The position numbers and the translations under genes were made by a program. DNA of 64,000 bases from Penaeus vannamei (Eukaryota > Arthropoda > Malacostraca > Decapoda > Penaeidae): positions 17,523,149 through 17,587,148 of the forward strand of contig NC_091578.1 in the NCBI RefSeq assembly GCF_042767895.1, written 5' to 3'. A model generated the notes under the pieces. It searched no databases, was not told where the DNA came from, and saw nothing but the letters and a program-made list of their open reading frames with translations. Positions 22,415 through 36,013 of this stretch are shown in pieces (position 1 is the first letter of the stretch; every line of letters begins with the position of its first letter).

Positions 22415-23278
22415 CTAATATGTATAGATCCTCGTTGATTGAGTAGAGCCTAGATTAGAGGTGCCACCTCGAGTCAAGGGACCAGACCTTGGCTGTACAG
22501 ACTCGTCCTGTAGTGAGGGCATCCGCTGCACAGTTTCAGTCTGGTCTGACAAACTAGCTGGGGTTTCACTTGCTATGTCTCCCGAAGCTAGCCTGCTATT
22601 CGAGGATTTAGGGAGGGGAGTGCGGCTCAGCTTCGGTTTGGAAGCTTCAAGCTTCCTCCCCTTCAGTGCTGCAACAGTCTGGGTCATTGCCGTCATGGTG
22701 ACCTGGACTCCCTTCTCCACCTCCTCACTGGTCCTCCCTAAGGCTGTTGCTACTGCAGAAACTACAGCACTCAACAGGAGAGTCATATCCTGTTCGTCGA
22801 AGAGAAGGTTATCCTCTGCTCGGGGGACCTTTGCTGTGGCCTTTGAACCTTTTTTCTTTAGTTTTTTTTTTACCACTAGCAAGTCTGGGGATTTCCTCTA
22901 CATTGGAGGTATCCGGCTTTGGCTGGGGAGGTGTCTCCTTCCTCTTAGGAGGTCGGGGAGTCTTTTCCCTTTTGTTCTGTCTCCAGACATAGGTGCCTGG
23001 TGGTGCTGGGATGAAATCAGACGTTTTTTGGCTTGTTCCTGCTTATTGAGGACTGCCTGTTTCCTGACAGAGCAAGCCAGGCTCCAGGCATGATGCCTCT
23101 TGGTACAGTTTGGACACTTGACAATTGTGTCCTGACTATCTTTGTGTTCCTTGATATACACTTCTGTGCCTTGCTGCACACACCACATTTGGCTTTGGCC
23201 TTGCAGTTGGCCTGGTGGTGCCCAAATTTTTGGCACGTGAAACACCTCAAGGGCTCTGGCACATATGCCCTGAGCTTA
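22415..23278 (-). pseudogene. LINE-B ORF1, 5'-truncated (copy 2)
   Basis: On minus: knuckles CFTCQKFGHHQANC, CGVCSKAQKC and CPNCTKRHHAWSLAC, then a basic linker, then a C-terminal part from KATAKVPRAEDN to a stop at 22415. A 10-nt A run (T on plus, about 22862-22871) shifts the frame; 9 would restore it and copy 3 has 11. The N-terminus is absent: the sequence meets the minisatellite at 23279. Followed 68 bp later by ORF2, the usual bicistronic LINE layout. The clade is uncertain (Jockey/CR1/I-like). Confidence 0.85.
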
Positions 23279-23279
23279 T

Positions 23280-24800
23280 ACGAGAGAACGAGTGAGAGAA
23301 CGAGGAGAGAACGAGTGAGAGAACGAGGAGAGAACGAGTGAGAGAACGAGGAGAGAACGAGTGAGAGAACGAGGAGAGAATGAGTGAGAGAATGAGCGAG
23401 AGAACGAGGAGAGAATGAGTGAGAGAACGAAGAGAGAACGAGTGAGAGAACGAAGAGAGAACGAGTGAGAGAACGAGGAGAGAACAGGTGAGAGAAAGAG
23501 GATAGCACGAGGAGAGAATGAGTGAGAGAACGAGTGAGAAAACGAGGAGAGAACGAGTGAGTGAACGAGGAGAGAACGAGTGAGTGAACGAGGAGAGAAC
23601 GAGTGAGTGAACGAGGAGAGAACGAGTGAGTGAACGAGGAGAGAACGAGTGAGTGAACGAGGAGAGAACGAGTGAGTGAACGAGGAGAGAACGAGTGAGT
23701 GAACGAGGAGAGAACGAGTGGGTGAACGAGGAGAGAACGAGTGAGTGAACGAGGAGAGAACGAGTGAATGAACGAGGAGAGAACGAGTGAGTGAACGAGG
23801 AGAGAACGAGTGAGTGAACGAGGAGAGAACGAGTGAGTGAACGAAGAGAGAACGAGTGAGTGAACGAGGAGAGAACGAGTGAGTGAACGAGGAGAGAACG
23901 AGTGAGTGAACGAGGAGAGAACGAGTGAGTGAACGAGGAGAGAACGAGTGAGTGAACGAGGAGAGAACGAGTGAGTGAACGAGGAGAGAACGAGTGAGTG
24001 AACGAGGAGAGAACGAGTGAGTGAACGAGGAGAGAACGAGTGAGTGAACGAGGAGAGAACGAGTGAGTGAACGAGGAGAGAACGAGTGAGTGAACGAGGA
24101 GAGAACGAGTGAGTGAACGAGGAGAGAACGAGTGAGTGAACGAGGAGAGAACGAGTGAGTGAACGAGGAGAGAACGAGTGAGTGAACGAGGAGAGAACGA
24201 GTGAGTGAACGAGGAGAGAACGAGTGAGAGAACGAGTGAGATAATGAATGAGAGAACGAAGAGAGAACGAGTGAGAGAACGAGGAGAGAACGAGTGAGAG
24301 AACGAGGAGAGAACGACTGAAAAAACGAGTGAGAGAACGAGTAGAGAATGAGGAGAGAACGAGTGAGAGAACGAGGAGAGAACGAGTGAGAGAACGAGTG
24401 AGAGAACGAGTAGAGAATGAGGAGAGAACGAGGAGAGAACGAGTGAGAGAACGAGGAGAGAACGAGGAGAGAACGAGTGAAAGAACGAGGAGAGAACGAG
24501 GAGAGAACGATTGAGAGAACGAGGAGAGAACGAGCGAGAGAACGAGGAGAGAACGAGTGAGAGAACGAGGAGAGAACGAGGAGAGAACGAGTGAGAGAAC
24601 GAGTGAGAGAACGAGTAGAGAACGAGCAGAGAACGAGTGAGAAACGAGTGAGAGAACGAGGAGAGACCGAGTGAGAGAACGAGGAGAGAATGAGGGAAGG
24701 AACGAGGAGAGAATGAGCAAAAGAACGAGTGAGAGAATGAGGGACGGAACGAGGAGAGAATAAGTGAGAGAACGAGTGAGAAAACGAGGAGAGAACGAGT
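23280..24800. repeat. 23-bp minisatellite array (copy 2)
   Basis: Same array on the complementary strand (GAGTGAGTGAACGAGG units), about 1.52 kb. Unit number and edge variants differ slightly from copies 1 and 3. Confidence 0.95.
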
Positions 24801-25597
24801 CAGGGTCAGAATAGAGAAAAATCAGAGTAAAAGTAGATTAAAAGTATGGTTAAAGTAAAATCCTAAGTAAAATGAAGGCAGACCTTAGCAGTGAAATCAA
24901 AGAGGAAATGTTACGTTAAAACAACAAAAAAATCATCAACACTTGCTGCAATATCACTATTAAAATATTAAAAGGACACGAAAAATAAAGCATGAATTAA
25001 AAGTTAAATGAGCATCACTGGTGCAAATACTGTCACTTTAGCTTCCGTCTGTATTTACGTCTTATCTGCCTTTATCACTGCTTATATACACTGCTTATAT
25101 ACACTGCACGTCCAGCTATAATAATACCTAGGCAAGTAACATATTAGAAGCTAGTACAACCTTGTTGACTGTTTATTGTTTCAAGTCCTGGAGGCTCTAG
25201 GATTCGTGACGTCACGGAACGACGAAACGTTTTTATACATATATGATAATAAATACAGATAAAACACACAATGATGATAAAATGATTCGTAAAACAAAGT
25301 TATTAATAAAATTTATGTTAAAAGCTTACTAAATACAGAAATAAGAAAAATTGTGAGTAACCTATAAAACCTTTAAATAATGAAGCAGTAAAAATCAAAA
25401 CCTGAGAAATTCTATAAAACATGAAAAATAATTAAAATAATAAAATAAGGTCTTCTATCAAACCAGTAAAATAGATTAAGAAAAATAATACACTTGCTAA
25501 TAAAAGGAATACGTCATGGGAGTGATAAACCCTCGACTAAATTTTAAAACCATCATATCACGACTCCAGACGTTCTATGATGTATATAGATTAAAAA

Positions 25598-25604
<7 letters not shown>
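24801..25604. other. AT-rich non-coding segment (copy 2)
   Basis: Counterpart of 18742-19544. Nothing coding. It contains the promoter-like cluster at 25081-25214. Confidence 0.6.
25081..25214 (-). promoter_or_regulatory. Promoter-like cluster (copy 2)
   Basis: The duplicated 13-mer CTTATATACACTG at 25081-25106 and TGACGTCA at 25207-25214 are identical to copy 1. The CCTGGAGCCTCCAGG palindrome has one substitution here. Confidence 0.4.

Positions 25605-25692
<88 letters not shown>
25605..25692. repeat. (TA)n(TATG)n microsatellite (copy 2)
   Basis: An A run, about 60 bp of TA, then TATG units. Confidence 0.95.
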
Positions 25693-27006
<1,314 letters not shown>

Positions 27007-27109
27007 ACCGTTCGAGTCATTGTCGTGTTCGGACGTCGTTCAGCTTTAGCTTTGTTTAGTTTCAAATCTGAAACATCGTACAAGGCAAACAATACACATC
27101 TTGTGCATC

Positions 27110-28386
27110 ACTCCATGTACGGAGAGGAAGGAGGAGAAGAAAGGGGAAAGAAGGGCCTTTTCTGAGAGCGAAGAGAATGATGAAGAAATGCCCGGAAAGA
27201 TTGCCAGAAAAGGTAAACAAACCGGCGACGAAGCCGGCAACATTGGCAGCGTCGAGGTCGGTGACGGAGAGATCAACGATGTACAAATGGAAGCCATGGA
27301 TGATGGTAAGGAGGATGTTGAGTTCACCCAAGTAGTTAGTAGAAAGGAGAGAAGGAGAATGAATAGAGTAAGGCTGTCCGAGAACAGCGACAGCGACGCA
27401 GAATCACCCCAGATGACGCCACTGCCAGGCAGTCGAGGTGAGGTAGGACCACATCGGTAGTCAAAGCCAGGCACGAACATAATTAAGCTTTTTTTTTCCT
27501 ACCGGCATTAAAAAGTCATATGAAGATATGATAGAATGGGCACTTTGTCTTCAAGATGAATTAAGCCTAAACAATCTGAGACTTCATATTGGAAATCGAG
27601 TTCCATACTTCACTACAACATGCCAAGACATCGTGACCAAACTGACGACAGAGGAGTGGAACGGACTAAAGCTGCAGAGGCCGGAGAGTGGAGAAAGACA
27701 CACCAAGATTTTCATCAAGGACTATCCGCCTGTCATGCGGATTGGGTTGAGCGACATCCGCAGGTGAAGTGGGCGAAGAGGATGAAAGGTGAGCAGCAGT
27801 GGCAGGTACTCGCGTGTTGGAAAGGTGAGCTCCCCAGCGAGAAAGTTAGGTTTGCTCCCATAATAGCACCTTGTCCTGTGGTAAGGTTCATTGAGTCTCC
27901 CAAAATCTGTGCCAGGTGTCAGCAGTGGGGTCCCCTCAAGGCCCAGTGCAAAGGGCAGGTGACGTGTGCGGTGGTCGACACGAGTCCAAAGTGTGCGTGG
28001 ATAAGCTGGCAACGAACAAGACAAGCCTATTTTGAAATGCCCGGGGTGTAAGGGACCACACAAAGCCTGGTCCTGGGCGTGTCCGAAAAGACCGAGGTGG
28101 GAAGGAGCTATTGGGAAAGAAAAGCCTTTGCAGAAAGATGTGAGTATCATTGCAATCCCGCCAAAGATAGTTAACAAAGAAGTGCCACAAACTGAACGTG
28201 GAAGTGATAAAGACAAAGTGTCCATAGACACTGGTGAAACAGGGAAAGAAAAAGAAGCCGATATAAAGGAAGAACTAAAATGCTTGAAGGCAATGATGGA
28301 AAAATTGTCTGAAAAAAAAATCAAGCTATAGGAATAATTAAACCGGAAATAGTAAATTCGGAGACGGTTAAGAATGTGGATTCCAA
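27110..28386 (+). pseudogene. LINE-A ORF1 pseudogene (copy 2)
   Basis: N-terminal acidic/basic part 27110-27460 (stop TAG), RNA-binding-like part 27528-27767, then frameshifted knuckle part 27770-28331. The start codon seen in copy 3 is AAG here. The patch about 27860-28030 differs from copies 1 and 3: the first knuckle His is lost (WGPLKAQC for WGHFKAHC) and a 9-bp deletion destroys the second. The C-terminal ~73 codons present in copy 3 are deleted (AAAA microhomology at 28385-28388). Confidence 0.8.
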
Positions 28387-28388
28387 AA

Positions 28389-29830
28389 TTGTATGATATT
28401 GGGGAACTTATTGAAAAGTGTAACTGTAGACAGACCATTGCAAGCAATGCCATGGAAGAGACTAGGGGCATCCATAAATGTCCTTAGACAAATGTACATT
28501 GTATATATTAGAAGTCTTATTGACTATGCTGCTCCCATGTTAATTGCCCAAAACCACAGTAGAGAAATTCGAAAAGGTACAAACCAAAGCCATGAGATTA
28601 ATATTAGGGTGTCCTATAACAGCAAACATAAAAAACTTAAGAGAAGAATTAAAATTAATGTCAATAAAAGAAAGAATACTTGAATTGAACTTATTGTTTG
28701 GCTGTAAATTGATAAGGGACAATGAAAATATTAGACCAACCAAATGTCTCAACCTTGCCTTAGAGAGACCAATGAGAGAGCTTCCGTGGGTAGGTAGCAC
28801 ATGCAGTGCGATAAAGATGATGGAATTACATGGCTACGTCAAAACATATCTCAGGGCATGTGCAATGGAACCTTGGAAGGGACAGCAAATAGATGTTTAT
28901 ATTAAGAAAATGGGTTCAAGTAAAAAACAATACCCCATTTTCGGTAATGTATAGAGAATTTTTATCGGGAATTGCAGAACATAAAGATTTTCTTAGAATA
29001 TATACTGACGGTTCCATGAACCTAGTGACAGGACGAGCAGGAGCTGCCGTCTGTGTGTATGACGGGAACAGACAGGCGCCTGTGGTAGAGCGACAAGCAC
29101 GGCTGACGGACTTCTCCTCGTCCACTCAAACTGAGTTGATTGCTATCGCTATGGAAATGGAAATCATCAATACTTATAAAAGAAACACACTAATTATTTG
29201 TGATTCACAGACAGCTTTGAAGTGTTTAAATGACAGGAAGAAACTGAATGATGAAATTGTTTGCAGAATTAGAAAACAAAACACTAAACTAAAAGATAAT
29301 AATATCTGTACTAGATTTATGTGGGTCCATTCACATATCGGAATAAGCGGAAATGAAAAAGTAGATAAGCTAGCCCAAGAAGCGGCACAAAAAATGATAT
29401 AGATGTTGCTATCAGTCCATCTATGCAGCAAATAAGAGAAAAAATAAAGACAAGGATAAATAAGAAGAATGGAGATGAAAGGAGACTCAGTCAGAGTAAC
29501 TCAGTCAAAATGTACAATCAAGTAACTGAAAATGTCAACTACATTTACGGTAGAAAAGGTGGCGGAAAGGCAAGGGAATCCACCATAGCACGACTAAGGT
29601 TAAGCTACAAGTACCCTTGGGAGTGCAATATTCCCATGGAAGACTCGCTTAAAAAGTGTAGAGTATGTGGTGAAAGATTAGGACATAATTTGAAACACTA
29701 TGTAATGGAATGTCAATACATAGAACCTTTCAGAAAGGGAGTTAGAGAAATGATGCCAATGACAAAGCATATGATTAATGTAATTGATAACATTTTAAGG
29801 ATACATAAACAATTTGAATCTGTAAGATAA
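28389..29830 (+). pseudogene. LINE-A ORF2 remnant: RT C-terminus, RNase H, CCHC (copy 2)
   Basis: The RT C-terminal segment (about 28393-28890) carries VLRQMYIVYIRSLIDYAAPML and a FGCKLIRDNENIRPTKCLNL stretch. RNase H follows at about 28960-29402 and is uninterrupted here: IYTDGS, TQTELIAI, CDSQTAL and HIGISGNEKVDKLAQ give all four acidic positions and the His. A frameshift after a TAG at 29402 leads to the C-terminal module 29423-29830, with CRVCGERLGHNLKHYVMEC (C-x2-C-x9-H-x4-C). RNase H in a LINE points to the I/R1/LOA/Tad assemblage. The RT catalytic palm is absent. Confidence 0.88.
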
Positions 29831-29955
29831 TATGAACGCAATTGTAAAGATCTTGCCCAAGGATCTATAAGGTGCTATATACCCAGTCGCTCCAAAGGAG
29901 TTGGGTATGTTTGGGTAATGTATTATTTATCCAAATAAACAAAATATAAATAAAT

Positions 29956-29960
<5 letters not shown>

Positions 29961-30047
<87 letters not shown>
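29961..30047. repeat. (CT)n microsatellite, 3' side of LINE-A (copy 2)
   Basis: Pure CT directly after the LINE-A tail; the outer flank is CAGACTGCAACAG. Confidence 0.95.
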
Positions 30048-30049
<2 letters not shown>

Positions 30050-30589
30050 ACTGCAACAGCAAGGCGAAAGTCGATGCGAGATAACTCAAAACATATTGAC
30101 TCCGCCACCCTCGCTCTCCCCCGCCCCTCCTCCTGCTCTCTGTCGGCGGCGCTTTGCGCGAGATAACAGACCCTATCATGAAGGGCTTCTCGCATTCCCT
30201 CGGCCCTTCTCCATGCCCGCTCCCTCCGCCTCCCGCCGTCTCCCCTCGCTCTCTTTCTCCTTCGCCTAAGCTATCAAAATTCCGCTTCGGTTCATCCAAG
30301 ACCAACATTCTCCCTGCTGACTTCATTCGTTGCCTGGTTGTGTGTGTCTGTGTGGAATTTTATATGTGTGTTACGGGTGTGCGTGTGCGTGTATACAAAG
30401 ATCTAATGCTTCTTTCCATCACGCCCTTTCATCGGCGGCACGAAGGAGCCTCGACAGACACGACTGCATTCATCCCATCCTCGAAGGCTCGTCGGGGTGG
30501 GATTCCCGTCCTCGGAAGCGAGTGTATCGCGTCTCTCCTCTTCGCCCACCCCCCATCTCCTTTCTCCTATTATTTTTTTCTCAGCGCAC
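30048..30589. other. GC-richer non-coding segment (copy 2)
   Basis: Counterpart of 13731-14261. Nothing recognised. Confidence 0.6.
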
Positions 30590-32135
30590 CTTCCCGCTTT
30601 CCCTTGTTCCTCTTTCTTCATTTTTCTCTTCTTTCTTAATGTTTTTCCTTCTTTCGCGTTTTACTTTCTCTCTCTTTTTTCTTGGCGTTTACTTTTTTCT
30701 CCCTAACTCCCTCGCCTTTTTCCTCCTGTGTTCGCTATTTTCCTTATCTCCTTATTTCTTCTTATTTTCCATTTCCCAGTAACCCTTCTTGCTTTTCCCA
30801 CCTTTATTGTTGTCTTTGCAGCTATGCTCTCTTCTTAGATGTTTTCTTTCGTCTCCTTTCTTCTCTTCTCTTCTCTCCCGGTTCTTTGTCCTCGTTTTTT
30901 CCTCTCTTTCTTATTTCTTCGTCTTTTTCCTCAATGTTAATTTTTCCATCACCATAATTTTAACCTTTCTTTCCCTGTTTCATTTTCCCTTTCCATATAT
31001 TCTTTCTCCCTTTCTCCTTCTTCCTCTCTCGGACATTTCGTATTCCATCTTCCGGTATCTCATTCGTTACATTTTTTTCTTGTTCCTTCTGCATTTTTGT
31101 CTTTTCCTCTTTTTACTTTCACTCTCCTTCTCTTCCTTTTCATTTCCCTTGCTGTTTACTTCATCTTTATCCTCTTTTTCTTGACCCTCCTTCTTTCGTT
31201 AATTCTTCGTCTTTCGTCCTCTTCCTCCTCCTCCCTTTCGTTGTCGTTATCTCCTTTCTCCCTTTCAATCTTTTACTCTCCTTCCGCTCGTATTTTTCTC
31301 CTCATCCGTTTTCTGTTCTGCTCCTCCTCCTCCTCCTCCTATTCCTCATTTTCCTGATCCTCTTTCTTCTGCTCCCCCTCCTATTCCTCATTTTCCTGAT
31401 CCACTTTCTTCTCCTCCTCCTCCTATTCCTCACTTTTCTGATCCTCTTTCTTCTCCTCCTCGTCCTCCTCCTTCTCTTTATCCTCGTCCTCCTTCTTCTC
31501 TTCATCCTCGTCCTCCTCTTTCTCCTCCTCCCCATCATCATCATCGTTATCCTCTTCTTTTTCTTCATATTGCTCCTCCTCCTCTTTTTTCTTTCTACTT
31601 CTTTTTGCTCCTCCTCCTCTTCTTCTTCCTCTTATTATCATTATTCCTATTCTTCTTCCTCCTCCTTCTCCTCTTCTTCTTTTCCTCCTCCTCCTCTCCT
31701 TTTTCTTCCCCCTTCTTTCTTTCTCTTCTTCCTCTTCCTCTCCTTTTCCTTCTTCCTCTTCTTTTTCTTCTTTTTTATTGTTCTTCCTCCTCTTCTTCTT
31801 CCCTTTTTTTTCCTTTTCTTCACCTTTTTCTTCCCCTTCACCTTTTTCTTCCTCCTCCTCTCCTTCTTCTTCCTCTGCTTCTTTCCCTTTCTCTTCCTTT
31901 TCTTCTTCTCCTCCTCCTCTTCTTCATCCTTCTTTTCCTTTCCCTCTTCCTCTTCGTCCTTTGCGCCTGAAAAATATGCTTTCCCTTTCAAGCACTTTAT
32001 CACTTCTTTGCTCTCCTTTCCTCCTTCTCCATCTTTGTTTGCCTTCCCAACCTTCTTTTCGGCTGTTTTCTTTATTTCTATTCATTTTATTTTCTCTTGT
32101 TCTCTACTTTCGTTTTGCCTGTTCTCTTTTATCAT
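30590..32135. repeat. ~1.5-kb polypyrimidine tract (copy 2)
   Basis: Almost only C and T on plus. All open frames here are compositional. Confidence 0.9.
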
Positions 32136-32248
32136 TCAATTTCCCTGTGACAACTATAATGATTATCATCATTATTATCATTATTACTATTAATATCATT
32201 ATCACCCGCACCTTCACCATTAATATCATTATTTTTGTATTTATCTTA

Positions 32249-32282
<34 letters not shown>

Positions 32283-32302
32283 CATCAATATTATTATTAT
32301 TA

Positions 32303-32342
<40 letters not shown>

Positions 32343-32414
32343 CAATATCATTATTATCATCATCATCCTCATTTTTAGCATTATCATTGACATTGATGTT
32401 TTTGGTGTTGTTAT
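32136..32414. repeat. (ATT)n trinucleotide tract (copy 2)
   Basis: Long pure ATT runs with ATC interruptions, abutting the LTR. Confidence 0.9.
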
Positions 32415-33169
32415 TGTCATACAACTTTCCTCTGGTTTTACTCAAGTCTAGGGATATCCAGAGGAGTATGAACTAAATCACCACTGGTATTTCCATGGTT
32501 AATTATCTTTATCATTTTTAAGAAATGACTCTTATTTCAGCAAAGATACTTAAACACTAGAAAAATGTTAACAATTATAGATTTAATGTTATACCATTAA
32601 ATATAACGTAGAACTCCTTACACAAATCCTGCTTATATAATGAAACAAAAGTATAAATAAAATTAATAAAGCAGTAATGAATATCACGACAATGTTGTTA
32701 GTCTTTGTCAGGACACGTGATCATGTTTAAATCACATTTCATTGAATAAATGTCAAAACAATATCCACACATGTATTATGAAAATATCACTGAGACTTTC
32801 AACTATTCTGCTGGAGGACTGGTTATGCACGACAAATGACACTAGGGTAAATTCACGCAATATAAAATAAGATACAACTCTTACGTCAAACCCAGGCCGC
32901 CATGATCCACTGACAACCTGCAAACATTCAAATCAAAACCAATTAGGCAATTACTAATGCCTTTCGAATTAAGTAAATTTACTTTATCCCAAATAATTAT
33001 GAAATCATTCATATTTACACAAATAAGTTCCAATAGACTATATAAGCATTTACGAATGCAAAAGAACGAAAACGTATTCAACGTGACCAAAGAAAACGGT
33101 TAATTCACCTTAGACTTAACTATATCACTTTCTTTATGAATTTCCTTATCATTTTACATAATAACTACA
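32415..33169 (-). repeat. 3' LTR (copy 2), 755 bp
   Basis: TGTCATACAAC...AACTACA on plus is the reverse complement of the TG...CA LTR described in copy 1. The polypurine tract lies at 33170-33186. Confidence 0.88.
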
Positions 33170-33250
33170 TGACGCTCCCCTCCTTAAAATAAAAACACTT
33201 GGTGTTTTTATCACAAGAATAATTTGAAAATAACAAAACTCATTTTACAA

Positions 33251-33968
33251 TCACATTGAGCGACTTAATGCCTCGGCTATCAGATTATCTTTCCCTTTAA
33301 TGTGTTTTATTTCATTGTCATACTTTTGCAAATTTAGACACCACCTCATTAATTGCATATTTCGATTTTTCATGCTATTCATAAACTTGAGTGGATTATG
33401 ATCTGTAAACACTGTTAGTTTTCTACCATTATCAACATAAACACTGAACTTTTCCAAGGCAATAATTAGTGACAATGCTTCCTTTTCTATGGTTGCATAT
33501 GATTTCTGGTGGGGCTTGAACTTCGTGGAGGAATAACATACAGGATGTAGTACACCATCTCCATCCTCTTGGAGCAAGACTGCCCCTGCAGCAATGTCAC
33601 TTGTATCAACCTGAAGTACAAATGGTTTAGTAAAGTTTGGGCTTTTCAGAACTGGATTTGAGCTCAGTAGGTCTTTAAGCTTATCAAAAGATACTTGAAA
33701 ATCATAAGTCCATACAAAATTTTCTTTGGACTAATTAAATCAGTTAATGGCTTTGCAACATCAGCATAATTTGGGCAATACCGTCTATAATAACCTGTCA
33801 TACCAAGACAGGTTTGAACTGCTTTTCTGTTATTGGGAATGGGTAAACATTGGATAGCTTCAATCTTTGCACTAACTGGAAACACACAACCACTACCAAC
33901 TTCATGGCCGAGTACTTTTAGTTTAGCATGACCAAATTCTGATTTCAACAAGTTCACAGTAGCTTGTC
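33251..33968 (-). pseudogene. pol: Gmr1-like RT C-terminus and RNase H (copy 2)
   Basis: Same as 10339-11060. The frameshift near 33720 is conserved. One difference near the RNase H glutamate gives ATIEKEALS in place of ATIEEEALS. Confidence 0.9.
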
Positions 33969-33972
33969 TTAA

Positions 33973-36013
33973 GGGGACCGTCTGCTTTTTTATCGATTTT
34001 TCGATTTTTCTTGCCGATTTTGATGAAACTCACACCCTTTTATTTGGGCCCTTTCCCATTGCCCGTGGTCATTTTTTTTCGAAATCGCCCCAATAGTTTT
34101 TGAATTATTGTCAAAACACGAAAAAATGAGAAAGTCGCCATGTTGAAAATGCAGCACCTGGGTAAAGGGATTCCGACTTCAGAAACGGCAAGACATTCAA
34201 TTTTATTTGATTTTTGCACAGAACTACCTTATATCTACAACATGTTCGAGCGTTTTTACGATTTCGACTTCATATTTTTTTGTGAATTTTTGAAGTACAG
34301 GCAAAAATTGTGAAAACGCTCTCGAACAAGTTGCAGAAATTTTATTTTTCTACAAAATGAGCCATAATATGTTAATTTTGGACATATGTTGTGCCCGGAA
34401 TCCTTTGACCCACCCCTAAAGGTGGAGTTCCGATATATCGACATTTTACGTTTCTTCATCTTTCCAAGGCTATCTTGATATCAACAAAACAAGGTATAAG
34501 ATTAGTCTTCCTACACCATAATCCTCTATCATCTACCTGCATTCCGAAGTCTTGCGGACATTGCCAGCACGTAACGGTTTCTCAAAATCTTATGTATAAT
34601 GCCGAGCGGTGGCAGTGATCTGGGGTCTATAGGCCTACATTGACCATTTTAAAAAATTTCTCAAAAATCCCAAAAGATCATACAGCTATTCTGATTTCAT
34701 GTTTGAATAGAACTATCTTTCTACTATTATATGCAGAAGCCATTTTTGAGTTGACCTTACTTTTTCTTGGTGAATATTTTCCGAAGGTGTCTATTTTAAC
34801 ACCCTAATAGGAGATTTTGAAAACATGTCACTTTAAAAAGAACCACATGAAAATATTGCAAATCCTTATGGCAGTATGTAAAAGAACTATTATTCAGCTA
34901 CAAAATGAGCCATAATACTTTAAAATCGGACCGAAAATAAGTGTGCTATGCATAAAAATATGACGGACCTAATAATCGCAATCTTATTCCTTTTTATTAT
35001 ATTTACATTTTACATGACAAATCATGTACAGAATACTTGTATTTGATATAATTATCTATCATTTACCTATTATTGATGCGCTAATGGGATTTTACAACGT
35101 ATAATATTTGTCGAAAGAATAACTTTTCTCCAGTCGGACGGGTACCAAACGCATACTTTTCCCCGCGCGGCCGGGCCGTCCTGGACCATGAAAATCGTCT
35201 TTTAAAATCTGCGGAATAACTCTACGGGGTCACGTAGCCAAATTTCACTCTCAGACCCCGTGGAAAGACAAAAAAAAACAATTACATGGCGATGGGAAAG
35301 TATGTATATAAGGTATATGAGTACATATAGATAATTTTCGTGTACCCCATGACCTTTTGTTTATTTATATTGTTACTTCCGTTTGTTTCTTTGTTTGTTT
35401 GTTGATTGTTTATTTGTTGGTTTTGTTTGTTAGTTTGTTTTATAATATTTCTATAAGTTATGAACACATTTTAACGAGATTTTAACCAAAGGTGAGTTTT
35501 AACCTAACTTAGACGCTTATTGCAGTTTGGTGGTGATGCGGACGATGGTTTGGATCCAGGATTTTTTTTTTCTAACTCGAAAAGTTATGAACAGATTTGA
35601 ATAAAATTATTACCTGAGGTTTGTCTTAGACTAATTAATATTCCATAAAATTTTGGTGGTGATCCGGAACATTTGGGAGGTTTGCATTTTCGAAATGTTT
35701 TGCTCATAGATCAAACTGTGTATGATGAAAACATAAAGAAAATAAAGTACATCATATGAATGCCATATGTTTAGTTATTGTATGGAAAATTTCATTATCG
35801 TTTTCTGGACGCTTGCCGGATTTTTTAAATTATTCCGAAAAAAAGAAGGTTGGTCTCATCTTATGTGAAGCTTTTAGAAAATAACCTCATTTTTTATTAT
35901 CTCTAATCATTGCATCACAATGGCCAATTTTCTAAAGTAACATAAAAAAATATATATATATTTCAGTCGACATCGAAAATCGCTGCTACCACCTAAAAAA
36001 TAACGGTCGGGCC
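33973..36013. mobile_element. TTAA-flanked 2.04-kb non-autonomous element (copy 2)
   Basis: Left end TTAA (33969-33972) then GGGGACCGTC. Right end GGTCGGGCC then TTGA (36014-36017), apparently a mutated TTAA. The internal repeats are as in copy 1. Nearly identical to the other copies. Confidence 0.65.

Noticed and set aside
23280..24800. CRISPR-like array of 23-bp repeats
   Set aside because: Units are directly adjacent with no unique spacers, and the setting is eukaryotic. It is a minisatellite.
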